Shown here: one piece after another, positions 1-14,300 of the stretch
How the letters are laid out: each line of letters starts with the position of its first letter
Position numbering within the stretch: the stretch's first letter is position 1
Source: Atherinomorus stipes
Lineage: Eukaryota; Chordata; Actinopteri; Atheriniformes; Atherinidae
Length of the DNA stretch: 64,000 nucleotides
Direction: 5' to 3'
NCBI GenBank assembly: GCA_023101725.1
Contig: JALJCO010003464.1
Location: 496,001 to 560,000 of the forward strand
Translations under genes and position numbers: made by a program
Notes under the pieces: generated by a model
Database searches by the model: none
The model's input: the letters and a program-made list of their open reading frames with translations, nothing else
Told to the model about the DNA's origin: nothing

Positions 1-768
1 ACAACTATCCACTGGCAACTAGCCTTAATCGTGATTTGGCATAAACAGCATTAATATGATCAAAGGACCTGTGGTCATATCAGCATGACTCATGCAACAG
101 CACACATTGCATGGAAAAGTCTACATGGGCTAATATTTCATTCTGAATGCTGTCTTACTATTTTCAGTTTTATAAGAGGGCAGGGTTTGTAGGATCACTT
201 GTGTCATGCTTTTAAATTGGTTTAAGCTGATGCAAAGACATTTTATGAAGATATTTACTTTTGTTTTTCCCAGCAGCCATAATCCACTGTTTGCTTCCAT
301 CAGTCTGTTATTGCGAGCCCAGAAAACTCTTTGGACAGTGAAAAAATAGACTCAAAATTTAAAAAAAAAAAGAATTATAAAAAACATTTGTAGTGTCATA
401 GTAGGGAGAGACCACTTCTCAATGCATGACTGAAACATTTCTCATCTACAAATCCCAGCAGAGCATTCATTTTGACAAGAAAATATGTTCAGTTAAAGAA
501 AGAGCAAGATTTTCACTATATTTTTTTAATCAAAGAAATTAGAAATTGACTTAATAAATGTTTAGTGATATCTTTCACCAGATACCAGATTACATGTCAA
601 ATCAAAATAGCTTAAAAAGATTGAACTTATTGACAAATTTATCCATTTTGGACAGTATATGTTTGTCTCTTTGTACTGTGCATGTTGGGTGTTTTTTAAA
701 GGTTTATTGAAATAAATGTTAAAATCTTCTTTTCTTTTTATTTTAAAGTCCAGATCCATTCCTCAAAT

Positions 769-839
<71 letters not shown>

Positions 840-2072
840 TTTTTTTTTAAGTATTTCCTCTTTATTTCTTACACAGCAACCAGGGCCCTCAGTTGATCTC
901 TCGCTCAATGCAGCAGGGCAAAAATGTCTTTATTCACATGCAGCAGTAGGTTGTCAGATTACAGAACAGAGACAGGACATAATACTTAGATCACATAGGT
1001 CTACCAATGTCATAAGGCTATCTCCCACCTCCCAACCCCCCTATACTGTACCCTGAAGCAGATAAAGCATAACAGAAAAACTGTGCAAAACAATGCATCA
1101 ACTACTACGATCGTTTGTAGCACTATTTGAACACACTGCCTTCATTGTCTCAAAGCAAAGCTGATGTGTGTTTCCTCAGTCTGAGGAAGACCCGACGGCC
1201 TCAGTTTCCCCTTAAATACTGTATCAAAGTATCTCTTAGATATCTAATTTTAATGAAAGGCAAAGAATAGACTTAATAAAGAGATCAATCCATAATAAAA
1301 TAGGTGTAGCTTTGATAAAGTGTATTTGACACCTGTTTTTGCTTTTAGTCAAGTAACTTGCACAAAGTGGAGGTGAATTTTCTACTTTATGTGCTATTTT
1401 GCATCTGGAGAAGCTTGGGGGGGGGGGGGGATCACTCCAGTTCTTTGACTACTTGTTGCTTAATTATAGTCAGACTAAGAGAACAGGGTATATCATAGAG
1501 ATGAACACACACAGGAAGTCATAGAGCACCTTAATATATGTATAAAAATCTAAAATGCACTGCTTTCCTATATTTTACTCATATCTTAAGCAAAGTGTTA
1601 GAAGAATGACCTCTGTCACAAGAAGAACCAACGTGAAAAGAAAAAAAATTGAACGAAATGCTTCACAAGTTTTCAGTATTTGTTTTTCATTGACGTAGGC
1701 TCGGGGAAAAACATTCTTGTCAATCATCCTCCTCTTTTTCATCTGTTTCAGATGGTAAAGCTTTCAAAACGTTTGATTTAAAAACATGCAAAAACCCAGA
1801 TGCAGCGCTGCAACGGTTTTGCCGTCCGCTCACTTCAAGTTATGGGATTGTAATTTTTTTTCTACTTCTCTTTCTATTCCTTAAGTTTATTGCTCGCTCT
1901 CTCCATCACTTATCCTCTCTACTAAAACAACAATAAAATTAATAATCTCAGAAATAAACTCCCTCGACACCATCACTCAAGTTTTTCCTCATTGTTTAAA
2001 TTATCTGCTCCTTCTTCTTCTCTCCATCACCTTCCCCCCTCGCTCTTTCCATCTCCCAGCATCTTCCTGTTT
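1..2072. other. Non-coding DNA downstream of bgn, including its likely 3'UTR
   Basis: No coding exon is visible here. Because bgn ends at 2073 on the minus strand, the upper part of this stretch is probably its 3'UTR. Reverse-strand AATAAA signals occur near 1886-1891 and 929-934; the second would give a 3'UTR of about 1.1 kb, close to the mammalian size, but I cannot tell which is used. Below about 900 the DNA is A+T-rich with a long TA microsatellite, and there is a short G run near 1418-1430. The short open frames here look random. Confidence 0.6.
771..836. repeat. (TA)n microsatellite
   Basis: About 32 uninterrupted TA units, followed by a T run. A pure dinucleotide array of this length is likely to be highly polymorphic. 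Confidence 0.95.
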
Positions 2073-5000
2073 TTACTTTTTGTAGTTTCCAAACTGAATG
2101 GCGAACCGGTCGCTGACGCAGCGGAATGTTGCCGGCTGCACTTCCCAGTAATTCACAGGGTTATTGTACAGGCTGATGCCATTGTAGAAAGTCCTCTTCA
2201 TCCCAAATCCTCGAGGGCAGAAGTCGTCTACAGTCACCTGGCTGATGTTGTTGGAATGGAGGTACACCACCTGAAAGAGAAGGCAAAAGTAGAGGATAAG
2301 ACTGCAGGATGTAAAGCATTGAAAACCATTTTTGTGAGCTAAAATTGAGACTAACTTGTAGGTATTTCATGTTTGGAAGGCCTCCGGGGACACGTGTGAG
2401 GCGGTTGTTGTCCAGGTGCAGCTCTCTCAGTCTAGTCAGATATGACAGGCTGCCATTCTCTAAGTTGCGAATGTGGTTAAAGGCAAGACCCAGTCTGGAA
2501 GAAAGAAAAAAAGACAAGTAGAAAAATGTTACATGGGCAGAAAACAGAGCGCTGCCAGTGTAACACATTCCCTGCAATGAACTGGCATTAATCCAGATGA
2601 GAAGGGATTTAGAAGGCCGATGATGCTCCTGTGACCACAAATGATCCCAGAAAAAAGGTGTGTCAAAGGGAGATGAGAGAGAATGGGAGAAGATTGAGAT
2701 TTAACATATAACATACGTGTGTTAATCAAAAAGTTTCACATTTTAAGAGAGCGGAGCCATTGTTAGGTTTGTGCCAGTGCTTTTTGTACTTGTCAAAAAA
2801 TCTGCTGTGAAAAAAAACTAATGAAAGTGGCCGAGAAGTTTTCGCCTGTCGCACGAAGGAAGATAAGGAGAATTATGTATACTGAAGTGAGAAAGCAAAC
2901 ACAAACAGAAGCAGCACTAATTTCCTAGGTGGCATTTGATTAAATGTACTTTGTGTTATTACCCCTAAGGGGCACTGGTGAATCTAAATAAATCTTTTTG
3001 CAGGTCTGCAAGCAAAAGCATTTAGAGTGCAGGAGTACAGTGTTTAAGTGTGAAGAGGACCTGTAGATGTTTTTGTAGCGGCTCAGGTCCTCTAATTCCA
3101 CAGCCTGGATCTGATTGTGGTCCAGGTGAAGCTCGTGGAGACTCTCTGGGAGATCTAGAAGCCAGACACCAAACCTGTGAGCCTTTACTTTTGGCTGAAA
3201 CATTACTAATTTGTCCAATAGTATTAGGATCTTTATGCCATATTGAGAATTTGCTCTCTGGTTGATGGACATTACATTTTCTGAGATGATTTAAAGTCTT
3301 TTCCTTGGTCTTTTATGACAGCATTGATGCCACCCTCGTCCACAAAGGAATAGCCAAATACATGAAACATGATCCTATAGTCAGCAGTTCAGTAATGTGG
3401 CATGGGATGGGAACAGGATGTGAATATTGAGGAGCAGCTGTAGCCTACTGGATGTATTCCAAGGGTCACATAGATTGCATGCTTTCATCACCAATTATAA
3501 GAACTTACTTAAAGCACACAAAAATAAAAGCACATACAGACAAACAAAACTTTAATAAATGGCCTTTTATTCCAACCAGGAAAGTTTCACATTTCCAAAA
3601 AATAGGAATATTAGCCTACAATAAAGAAGCAGAAAATGAAAAGACCCCTTTTCTTTTGTTGCTGTTTCGGTGATGTGTTTTTTTTTTTTTTATTTCAATC
3701 CTAATATATATTGCTATAACTCCAAACATGTCATTTTACACCTCACCCTAACCAACCGTGACTGAAGGCGAAGTAAAAAAGTGAGAACTACTTGGCTTGT
3801 ATTGAGTCAGATGGGGTTTGAACTTGATTCTCTGGCACCACAAATCATGAAAATAATACTGTGCTACATGGACCAAGTTATTTAGCGTTCTGGTGTGAGA
3901 CAGTGTAGAAAATTATATGGTAAAACAAACAAGTCACTGTTTTCCTCAAAAATGCCTAATTACTCATTTAAAGAACTATGTTTAGTGTAATACCTCCATT
4001 AACATTTTCAGCCACATTTGTGAGTTCTTACCTTTTGGCACCCCGGTTAATTTGGCCTCTGATATACGCAGATAATTTAGTTTCAGTCCCTTAAATGCTC
4101 CAGGCTCAAAGCCACTGTTCTGGATGGGGTTTGCTCCCATTTCTGCAAGATAAAAAGTGTTTCTGATATAAAATACAATGCAATCCTTTTAATCTTTATA
4201 ATCAAATTTTTGGGCAAATAAAGTGGCAAAGGAAACAGTGAGCACCATAGACAAATAAAATATGGCTTGGTCTATCTTCAAAAACACCTACACGTTATAC
4301 ACCAATGGAAAGCTAAGAATTTTAAGACTGAAATTATTATAGGCCACACTTATTTGTGAACAGTTGCCATTGCAATTTATCTTTAAAGCCATACTGTATT
4401 CTAGTAGCAGATGATACTGCAACAAAAACGGTCCCGTTATATCAGCAAAGGTCTAGTAAAAGTAGTCTGGTAAAATAATTGGTCCACAACAAGTCTTTTA
4501 TCCATAAAAACCCACTTTAAGCAAAAATGTAAGGGTTTGCAGAAGCTAACCTATGCAGTTCATGTTGCTCAGTCCTGAGAAGGTTCCAGCTGCCACCTTC
4601 TTGATCCGGTTCTCGTGGATCCTCAACTCAACCAGAGAGGCAGGCAAGTTTTTGGGGATGGTGGTCAGCAAATTTTTGGAAAAGTAGAGCTTCTGCAGAT
4701 GTTTCATGGGGGCAAATGTTTTTGGATGGACTTTGCTGATCATGTTATTCCTCACCGACAGAGCCTGGAAAAAGTGAAAGAAAGAAAGAAAGAAGCAGCA
4801 ACCAAGGACAGCTCAGTGTCAGCAGGGTCTTTATCTGGTGAGAGAGCGTTGGGGGTGACCAGGTTGTCAGGAAAAGGATAGACAGGAAGTACAAATTGCA
4901 AAAAGATTTTGCAGAAGTTCACCACCCACACCTGGGCTACATGGAGACATATTAAAGCTGCAGTAAACACACCTTAATAAAGATGTTTTTGTATAATGTC

Positions 5001-8000
5001 GTGGCAGGAGTTTCCCAGGATGCCAGATTTAATATTGCTCTTGGTCAGCGCTACTGAATGTGGGCCAGGAGTGAGTAAAGAGCTCGAATACTCCCAACTG
5101 GCCACAGACTTACACTTTAATACAATTAAAGTTCTCACAGCAAAGTGCCGTTGGAATAGGAAAAAATAAGGGAGGAAATGAACATCTAAATCCCAGAGGA
5201 AACAGAGATCATAATGATATGTCACAATGCTGAAGCCAAGATCAGCTACATCCTGGAGAAGTGTGAAGCTGATGATGAGAAAAAGATGAGTGTAACCAGT
5301 CTGTGTGTGTCTCTTACATATAAGTTAGTAAGGCCTTTGAAGTCATTCTCCTTTAGTTCTCTGATACGATTGTTCTGCAGATCCAGGAGCTTGGTGTCTG
5401 GAGGAATATTCTTTGGCACCTCCGTCAAGCCTGAAGACAAAACCAGCAAAAGCACAGGAGGGAGTCATCCTCAGCCAAATGCTTCCAGTCGTGACAGTCA
5501 ACCAACACCCTTGTTTTTAATAGTTTAGCACTGAGGATGTCTTACTCAGACACAGTTGTTGAAAAAATAAACAGTCACAGTGTTTTAAAGCTTCATCATC
5601 CAAAAAAAAAAAAAAAAAAAAAATCAAACCAATGATCGCAAATGAGAGCTTTGGTGCTCCACATCTATAATTTTAATGAAAGGTGGACATATACACAACC
5701 ATGGAGGGCGCACACAAAGATTCACGCAGTTCTTGCAATAGGACACACAAACACACACGTACACACAGAAAACACAAATTCCCTTCACACCAGATGGGGA
5801 CACCAGATGTTTTCCATGTGGTTTCCATTTCACAGAAGTCACAAAGGATGTGACTTAAATACCATCAGCAAAGTCACACATCAAATAAAAAAAGAAGGGC
5901 TCAACCCTGACACATACAAAGAAATACAAGCTGTGTGTGTGTTAATGTGTGAGTGGTGAAGCTATGTTGCTGTTTGGGGAATAAGTGTCTGATATTTTGG
6001 CTTCTTTATGACAAAAAACAGGGAAAACATAAGAAACAAAGGCAGTTGCTGCTTAGATTTTCTATGAATATCGTCTAATGAGTGATAAATTCATCCAAAC
6101 AATCAAGAGATCTTAATTCATTCAAAATAAAGCAGCACAAAAAATACACCTGAATTAGTCAGGGCACTCTAGAGAAATGACTCACACACACACACACACA
6201 GAGTAACCGATAGTCATTAACGAGACCGCATCACAGAGCCACGTGGACGAATGCTTAAGATGTGGTCACGGATGTGTAAGCAAATCCAGACCCGGACAAA
6301 CCCTATTTGGACCAAGAACGTGATGCAACCAGGCCTACTGGTGAGAGAGCACCAGCTCTTCTGCTGGCATCCAGTCCACCACCAACCACATCTGACCCAC
6401 AGGACTCTACCCAGAGCTGTCCAGCTACAGTTAACTTTAGATATATGACTCTGGCTGTGCACTGTGCCACACCCTCCATGACACCACACAGGATCAAACC
6501 CTCAGCAGCTCCCTCTAACGATCTGTTCAAACCATACCCACACAATGCAGAGAAAGCTAGTAAAGTGGTTTTAGCCAAGAAATTATTAAGGATTTGCCCA
6601 CAGAGAGCAAATTACCTCCTTGAAGTTATGAGGAAAGATTAAATTTCCACGCTAGGTGGTGTAAATCACAAACCAGACTTTTTCTCTATTACTTATTTTG
6701 CCAAAACGTGGAAAGGTTTTTACAGTTGCCATGAAACTCTATGTGCACTGGATGTTACCCAGCTGATTCATGTGGCAGGAACTATTACCTTCCAGGCAAC
6801 ACCTGCAGCTTTCAACATGCCTCCCGCCAGCTGGAAACCTCAGTCTGCATCACATCTGCAGACATCATAAACAAACCTGACAAAAGAAACAAACTCTCAC
6901 CCAGACCCTCACTGAGTAAATGCTATGACCCTCTAAACCGCAAACCGCTGCTCTTCAGCCACATCTGCCACAAAGTTTAAAACATTAACCACAAGCTGAC
7001 AACACTTGCACCTTCGAAAACCCAAGCTCCCCATCAACTCAAATGCTCAGCATCATGCTGGGATGCTCGCTGAGAGGAGACAGACGCCACCACCAAAATA
7101 CATCTGTTCCAAATAAGAGCTTGACATCTCGGAAATTATACGCTTCCACATTTACCCGCTGCAGAGAGACTGGGGACAGTAAATACATAGAGCTTGTAAA
7201 ATGATGATTTGACAAAACCATTATGTCTAAACACAGACATTGTGCTGGAGTTATATGACATTTATAACGTGAAGTATCTTTATACCTATAAATAAAGTGA
7301 ATTCAGTTAAAGTCCTGCAGGAATAGACAAGGGAGAATGGCGTGCTTTCTGATTATCTCTGGGATGCTTATGTGGAAACAGGACTAAAATTAACTCACTT
7401 TTTAAGCAGAAGAAACCTTTTCAGGTTGTGTTCTGACAAATAATATACTAGTTATTAGACTACTGTTTCAGTTTTTTCCCATTATTTTGTACTTCTTTGG
7501 TTTGCATGAATTGAATAATACTTAATCTCAGTCCAAACCTTCTCATGCAAAAACCTCAAACCTTTAATCTTTTATAAATAATGTCCTTGATCTTTAAATC
7601 CTACTGGACTAACTCATTATTTCTTCTATTGAGATTGTAATCAAACATTCTTTACATTACCTGGAAAACAAAACAACCTTTAGAAATTTCCCCTCTAAAG
7701 AAAGGAAGTAAATTAAAAACTAAAAAGTCCCCCTTTTTCTTCTCTCCTTGTGTTGATCTTTCTCTCTCTCTCTTTTTTTTGTTTTTCCCTCCTGTTCTCA
7801 CTACAGCGTTCTGCTTTACAACATCCCTCCCACCCTGTATCTACACACAAAGTCTGGAACACAAAATCCCTCAAAGAGATGCCTTTCCTTGTCAAAATAC
7901 ACCAGCATTACCCCAAGAGAGAGATCCCCTCCCCCTAGATAATACAGCTTTACTCTCTGTGGCCGTAAGACTGGGATCATGCTCAGTCATTCAAATCCTT

Positions 8001-8349
8001 TATTATTTTTTTCCTCGGCTTAACACGCTCACAAACTGCATGATGACAAAGCATCATTTAGACCGCTGCTCTGTTTCCCTTGCACGCACTCTCACTAACC
8101 GAGGTCAGAGCACTGGACGACCCTGAGCTGGCAGTGGCAGCCGAAGGGGCACATGGGGATGTCGGGAGGGGGGATCTCCTCTACGGCTGAACCTTCTTCC
8201 TGATCCCTCATCAGCATCATCGTTCCACCACCGTCCATATTGTCCAAGGCAAAGTCCCAGAAGCCTTTCTGCTCGAAGGGCAAAGCAGAGGAGGGGGAGA
8301 GCAGCTGGGCCACGCACAGCAACAGCAGAGGGGAGAAATGTGGCAACAT
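2073..8349 (-). CDS. bgn: Biglycan, class I small leucine-rich proteoglycan
   Basis: Secreted matrix protein that binds collagen and TGF-beta family ligands. Coding exons (minus): 8349-8100, 5430-5318, 4764-4551, 4142-4032, 3154-3061, 2494-2356, 2270-2073; total 1119 nt, 372 residues (human 368). The start is the ATG at 8349, just after a CCCAG acceptor; the in-frame ATG at 8376 lies in the intron. A signal peptide rich in Leu is followed by [11 protein letters not shown], nearly identical to mammalian mature biglycan. The N-terminal cysteine cluster [14 protein letters not shown] fits the class I pattern CX3CXCX6C. Leucine-rich repeats follow (for example [15 protein letters not shown]). The C-terminal ear repeat has its two cysteines (DFCPRGF, TFRCVSD), and the protein ends in IQFGNYKK. 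N-glycosylation sequons NGS and NNIS are kept. The mature N-terminus has no Ser-Gly dipeptide, unlike mammalian biglycan. Whether this is the bgna or bgnb copy cannot be decided from sequence alone. Confidence 0.96.
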
Positions 8350-8365
8350 CTTAGATGTAAACACC

Positions 8366-11300
8366 TGGGAAAACACAAAGAGGAAGCAGAGCAGCAGGAG
8401 TTTAAGTCTATATCAGTGTTTGCACTGCATCTTTGGACATCATTAAAACTTATGTTCAGTTACCGAAAAGCTGCAATGAGACCTTCATTCATCAAGTCTG
8501 AGGAATTACTTTACTGATGTTTATGAGACTGTGCTAACAGGGTTATATCCAGTCCCAAAGTGCAGTACATAAATGAGGACGGTGTGCACCTTCATGTATG
8601 GGTTGTTACAAAATGCGATAAAAGTTGCAAGAAACAGTACAAAAGCAAGGCTGGATTTCTGATCTGTGCAACCAGGTGAATTCCTTTGGAGTCATGGGAA
8701 AGAAGTTGTTAGTTTCAAAGCAGATTGTGTTTTCTTGTTCAGTGGCAGCAAGTATAACCTTGGTGGGAAGAGGCAGTGTACAGAGTAAGTTCAGCCCAGT
8801 GTCACCAGAAAATGTGTAACACTGATTTTAGTTCACATTTCTGAAATTTAGCTTGTCACAGTCCATGGCGGAAAATACTGAGATGGCAAGAGGCTGATGA
8901 GGGAAAAGATTAGGAAAAAATGAGTTAATATGCAGACTTCACTATGTACTTATGTACTTTTACTTAACTATATTTGTTAAAGAGCAACATAGGAAAGTAT
9001 AAAAATTAATTTACCATGAAAAACATACAAGATGAGCCTTAAACCAGCAATCTCTTCCATGAGAGTCTAGGGTTTAGCTAGCACTTCCAGTCATCCACAC
9101 CTTCACTTTTATACACAGACATGGATCATGGATAAGCATTACCAAGGAATATAGAGACATAAGTCGGCATGCCAATGAACTGAAACTTAACCTGAATCTG
9201 TACAGGAAACAGATCAAAGAAAAATTATCTTACATCTTGTTTTTTTTTTGTTTTTTGTTTTTTTTTCTTTTTTTTAATGCAAAATTCCAATACATTGCAA
9301 TGCAGTCAAATGTTATTTAATTCTACCATCAGATCAAGTTGGTTTCAACTAAATTCACACACGAAAGGTGCTGATTGGCTTATTAACTCGAAACAGAAGT
9401 AAACTCTTTGACCTTTTGTTTCCTAGCAGGTTAATCTGGCCATTGGTATGCAGTTAGTGTTGTGGTCAAAAAATATTATGAAATGGTCTGCTTATCCTTA
9501 ATTATAAGGGCCAAGTGTTTATACCACACCTAACAACCAGACCGGAGCTGGAGGCTGGTGAGAAGTACACTCATCCCCCCGTCACACACCAGTGCCAGGA
9601 GCTGACCCTGGGAAGAGAAGTCTCCCAAACCACACCAAAATGGCTCTGTCTGCTTCCTGCACACCGCAGCTCCCAGGAGAGCAAGTCTCTTTTCAGCAGC
9701 CAATCAGATAGCAAAGAAGACATCACCTAAATGATGGAAAAGTTTATTCCTCCAAATGCACTTTACAACAAAGCAGCCATTCACTTGAGGAGGAAACTGG
9801 GTCTGCAAGTGCAGGCACACGTGTTAAAATGGCATGAAACATAGTCTCCATGATGTCATAGTTGAGCACATGCACACACAAGACTAATCAAGGTCACCAG
9901 ACATGTTAGTGTCTGTGTGTGTGTGTTTGCTTGCTTTATCCTGCTGACAGCAGTGACCTGACTAACACAAGCTCTTTTACCCCCTCCTGCTCAACCCCCC
10001 CAAAAAAATAATTCTTAGAAAAACAAATTATTGCCAGGCCAATTGATCCATACAGCTGGAATAGTGATCTTTGAGGCTAATCCTATGAAGTAAAGCCCAC
10101 TTCGACACGAGACCCTGGAATGACCTAAAACCTTATAATCTCTAACCTTGTCGTGTTAATTCCTTCTCTGATCTTTGGCTCCATAATCCTACACTGAGCA
10201 GCGAAGTCTTAGCGGCAGCAGTTAGCATGCAGACAGACCTTCGGAGAATTTTAGAAATCATGCCGAAACATGATCAGGGATTCCACTGAAGCAAAAGGGG
10301 GCATAATTTGTCTTTATACATCATAGAGATCGAGTGAAAGGAATGATGCAAGAAGGTTTGTAGTGAGACTTAATAGACCTAGCTTAAGTTTAAAGGGGAA
10401 ATTTTTGTCTTTCTGGAGTTGCAAATGTGCTTTAGTGCTATTCTGGTAAAGGAAACCCCTTACTCTGCTGATCCTTGTTTGATTTCCAAGGTTATTTCAA
10501 GTAGTAGAGTCACATTGATGACCAAAAATCAAAGCTTGCAGGAGTTCAAGGGAATTTTAGTTTTGAAGAAGTGTCATTCCTCTCTTAAAACATTCTCAAC
10601 ATTTGTCAAAGAAATCCACAATTCTAACCCCAGTAAAACGTGTTGCATGTTTATAATCAAATACTAAAACAACCCATCCCATTCAAACTCTGTTGTCCTT
10701 ATCCAGTAAGAACTTATCTCTTTTCGGTCTCTTACACTGTGCTTTAAAGATGCTTATGCAATCCTCTGAAACCGCATTCATTTTTGCTCTATTTAGAGAA
10801 ATAGTGCTATTATTCTGTGACATTAAGGGCAGTTAAACAAAGAGCCTGTGGACGGTGTGGACCTGGTCTCAGCGAATGAATAACTGGCCCCTGCAGTCTA
10901 CTTTCTACAATAAAAATAGCTGCCAAATTATACCATTTTGTAGAAAAGAAAAAACACCACTGGCCTTGGTTTGACCAGAAGAATGCAACCAAAAGGACAC
11001 AGCTAAAGCATATAGAGTCAACATCACTCAATGACACACGACATGCAAACACAAAAAGAGTTAGATTACACACAGAAGACACCACCTCAGTTATTTATAC
11101 ACCTACATTTTCTGCAGTTTATTCTTTGCAACATTATGGCAAGCACACCCTGTAAATCTAGAACTGTGACACCCATGCTTTAATTTGTGGAGATGCTTTT
11201 GTTTTCCTTTTAGAGAGATGTGATAACGTTCTTCTTTGTGTGAGAATTCACACAAAGAAGCACTGGGCATGGGAGAAAGAAAAAAGGAGACAGGAATTAG

Positions 11301-14300
11301 TACAGTCTGTCATCAGCACGACTGACGTTGCACAGCTACTATAAACACAACATGACGATAAGACTAAACTACATCCCACAATCAAGCAGCCCTGCAGGCT
11401 GTAATAACCACTTTTATCTGGCACTAGAGTTTGCACACATGAATTCCTCCCTTTTCTCTTCTCCCTTCAGCTAAGCTGCGAGCCTTAGAACATCCGGGGC
11501 TGAGACGAAAAACAATCTGAAGGCTTCAATCTTAATTGTTGTTGCCTCAGCTCTCCTCCCACCCAACGGCCAAGAGTGGTTTAATGGATGGATGGATGGA
11601 TGCATGGGCAGCTATTTCTGTTTTGCTATAATATGTGGTGCAGTGAAGTGTGCGTGTGTGTTCAGAGGGTTGTAGAGTGGGGGGGGGGGTCAGACTAGAA
11701 AATGGAAGAGAAGAAAGAGTCGAGTGCAGAATGACAATTATGAGGCAGTCAGACAGAAAGAAAGAGTGGGTGTTGTGTGTCCACAGTAGCCAGAAGGATG
11801 TAAGTGATGAGGACGATCCAAGCTGGAGCATCTCCATTGCATTGTAAAGCCAAAAATAAGTCGATGCAGTGTTCAGCTCATTTTTCAGTTTTTCAGTAAG
11901 CTCGACTCCTAAACCTCTGGAACAAATTGGATTGCTAATTGCAAGGCGTGTGTTAGCACCACAGCACCAAAACTTTTATTCCAAATTTTCCAAGTCCATG
12001 TAAAGCTTATAGGGATATAATGCTGCTGCTGAGTCTCTGCCTGTAAAGCAACAATTATTTTCCCTCAACAGTAGAAAGAGGGGGGAAATCCCCAAAGAAA
12101 ACTCAATCCCAATGTGTCAATCTCTCTGTCTCAGACACACAAGACATGGAGAAGTGAACTGAAGGTGGCTGAATGAGTCATATCAGACAGATATTCAGCA
12201 CAGTCAGTGATGAAGAACAATGGATGAAGCCAAGCAACAGACAAAATATAAGAAAGAATTTAGGAGAAAATGTTTAGATGGATAGATGTTGAATTATTGG
12301 AAAACACCGCTGAGTCTGTGAGGGCACGGTCTAATAATCCCCCCTCAAGTGTTTGAGTTTCCCACACTCATCTGAGATTAGTTTTGCATTTCCTTTATGT
12401 ATCATCCATCATGTGAATTTATGTTTATGTAACTAAAAGATAACCTTTGCCCTTATCAAGACACAAGCATTTATTTTGAATACGCTCTTTGTCTTGCCAA
12501 AGCAATTTAGTGTTTTCTCTCCCATGACTGCAGCTGGAGAGAGACAAACTTTATAACTTTTTTTTCTTTTTCCACACTCATAAAAGTGGAAGATTAACTT
12601 GATGTCGATAAAAAAATCATCACAATTAATATTTACGCAACTCCTTTGGTTCCTGCAAATTGCTTTTGGGTGCTACCACCACCCCTCAATGATGAAGATG
12701 CCAAAATATACCACACCTGACGATGTTATTATTATTTTTCATCTCTATTCACACCGCATGCAGCTCTTCAGACAGCGCCGGCAGACGTGGGACCGGAGTT
12801 AAGGTGGGGCAGGGAGCCTACCAAGTGCCAGCTGGCACCACAACACAAGTGTATTGGCAGCTGCCACGTCAACACTCAGTGCCGATTAAAATCACATGGT
12901 GGCTCAAAGTGATCACAGTGCTGACTGTGCACAAATGATTGCGCATGGCTTGGTATAGGTTTGCAGAGATAAATCAGTGTTTGCATGGGGTAACACACAA
13001 TGGGATACTTTTCTTGCTTTGAACTTGAGCCGAGCTGCAATAAACTTTGGCACAAAACACAAATGTAAAACTCACACAAATGTTTGCAAGTGGGAACCCA
13101 TGCTGGTCCAATCATGTTCTCACATACATAAACACATGTGGTGTACAAATAATCTACTGAAAATTATCTGGTTGTTTGAGAAACCCCCTCCCCCGTCTTT
13201 CTCCATTTCACTGTGCCATGACTTCCTCTGACGGGCACGCATGCATCCTTGAACTGTGCACACTTCAGATATACAGGCTGTTAGTCCTAGGCGGGTCCGG
13301 TAAGAGCATTCGGGTGGAGTTAACTGCCCCAGCGACTGTAATTTGGTGACTTCTATCCCTAAAAAAAGGAGCTCTTTGGCAGCTCCTTTCATGCCGCCTA
13401 GCTTGGATGTGGCAAGCTGCTCAGTGCTGCAGAGATGAAGCCCAACCAAAGCTGAACAGAGAATAGAGCAACACTGCAAAGCAAAAAAAAAGGGCTGAAT
13501 CTCAGCAGTGGAGGGAGAACTGGCGTGAAGATCCATGCCTGTGGAAAGATAGGCTTCATTTAAAGGATGTGGATTATGCCAAAGTTTGGGCATGAATCAT
13601 GGCTTTAAACAATAGCTGCTTTATGAAATAACATAGTGGAAGAATAAGTGCAATTTATTGAGATGAAAAAGAAAACAGCACAAGAAACAAGTCAAGAATT
13701 TATAACTGCTGCAATAAAGAAAAAAAACATGATTACTAGCTGTAAAAAAAAGAGCAGCCATCTGCAGGGAGAATGCACAGCTGCACCTGAGCTGAGTGTG
13801 AAAATAAAGTAAAACAATGTTATGTTGAAACGGACAGACAGACAGACAGGGGGGAAGAGTCACAGAGTAGAAATACTGGCAGGTGCAGGGTGGTCAACCC
13901 GCAGACTGCCTAATAGGTAGGCATGCTGGAAGGTCAGGAAACACACACATTCAAACCATCAATTTAAACTGCCTGACCATTTTCCAGTCAGTCTCACACT
14001 GTTTGCTTTGTCCTTGTATGGTGATGGGATGTTCCTGCTTGTTGGTTTCTGGACATGAAGTCACCAGAGGGGAAAAAATAAACTTTCTCCATCATAAGCT
14101 GCATGCATCATTTGAAAGAAATATGTAAGCAAACACTGCAAAGAAGCGACTAGTAATTCTGTGCACACAGAATTGATCTGTACACCAGATCAAGTTGCAA
14201 TCATTATCCCTAAATTAATATGCAGCATAAATGTAAAATGTGTTACATTTAGAGTCTAATAGTGCAGTGAGGGTTCATTGCTTTCGGTACGAAGAGGAAA

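Noticed and set aside
6217..6642. Overlapping open frames of about 90-110 codons in the second bgn coding intron, both strands
   Set aside because: Both strands are open at once in a moderately G+C-rich patch, without domain or splice support.
8350..8376. Upstream in-frame ATG that would extend the bgn signal peptide by nine residues
   Set aside because: A clear CCCAG splice acceptor lies between it and the ATG at 8349, so it is intronic. The shorter start gives a normal biglycan signal peptide.
13120..13593. 157-codon minus-strand open frame
   Set aside because: No domain, no signal peptide pattern, no splice-linked neighbours. Length is possible by chance in 64 kb.
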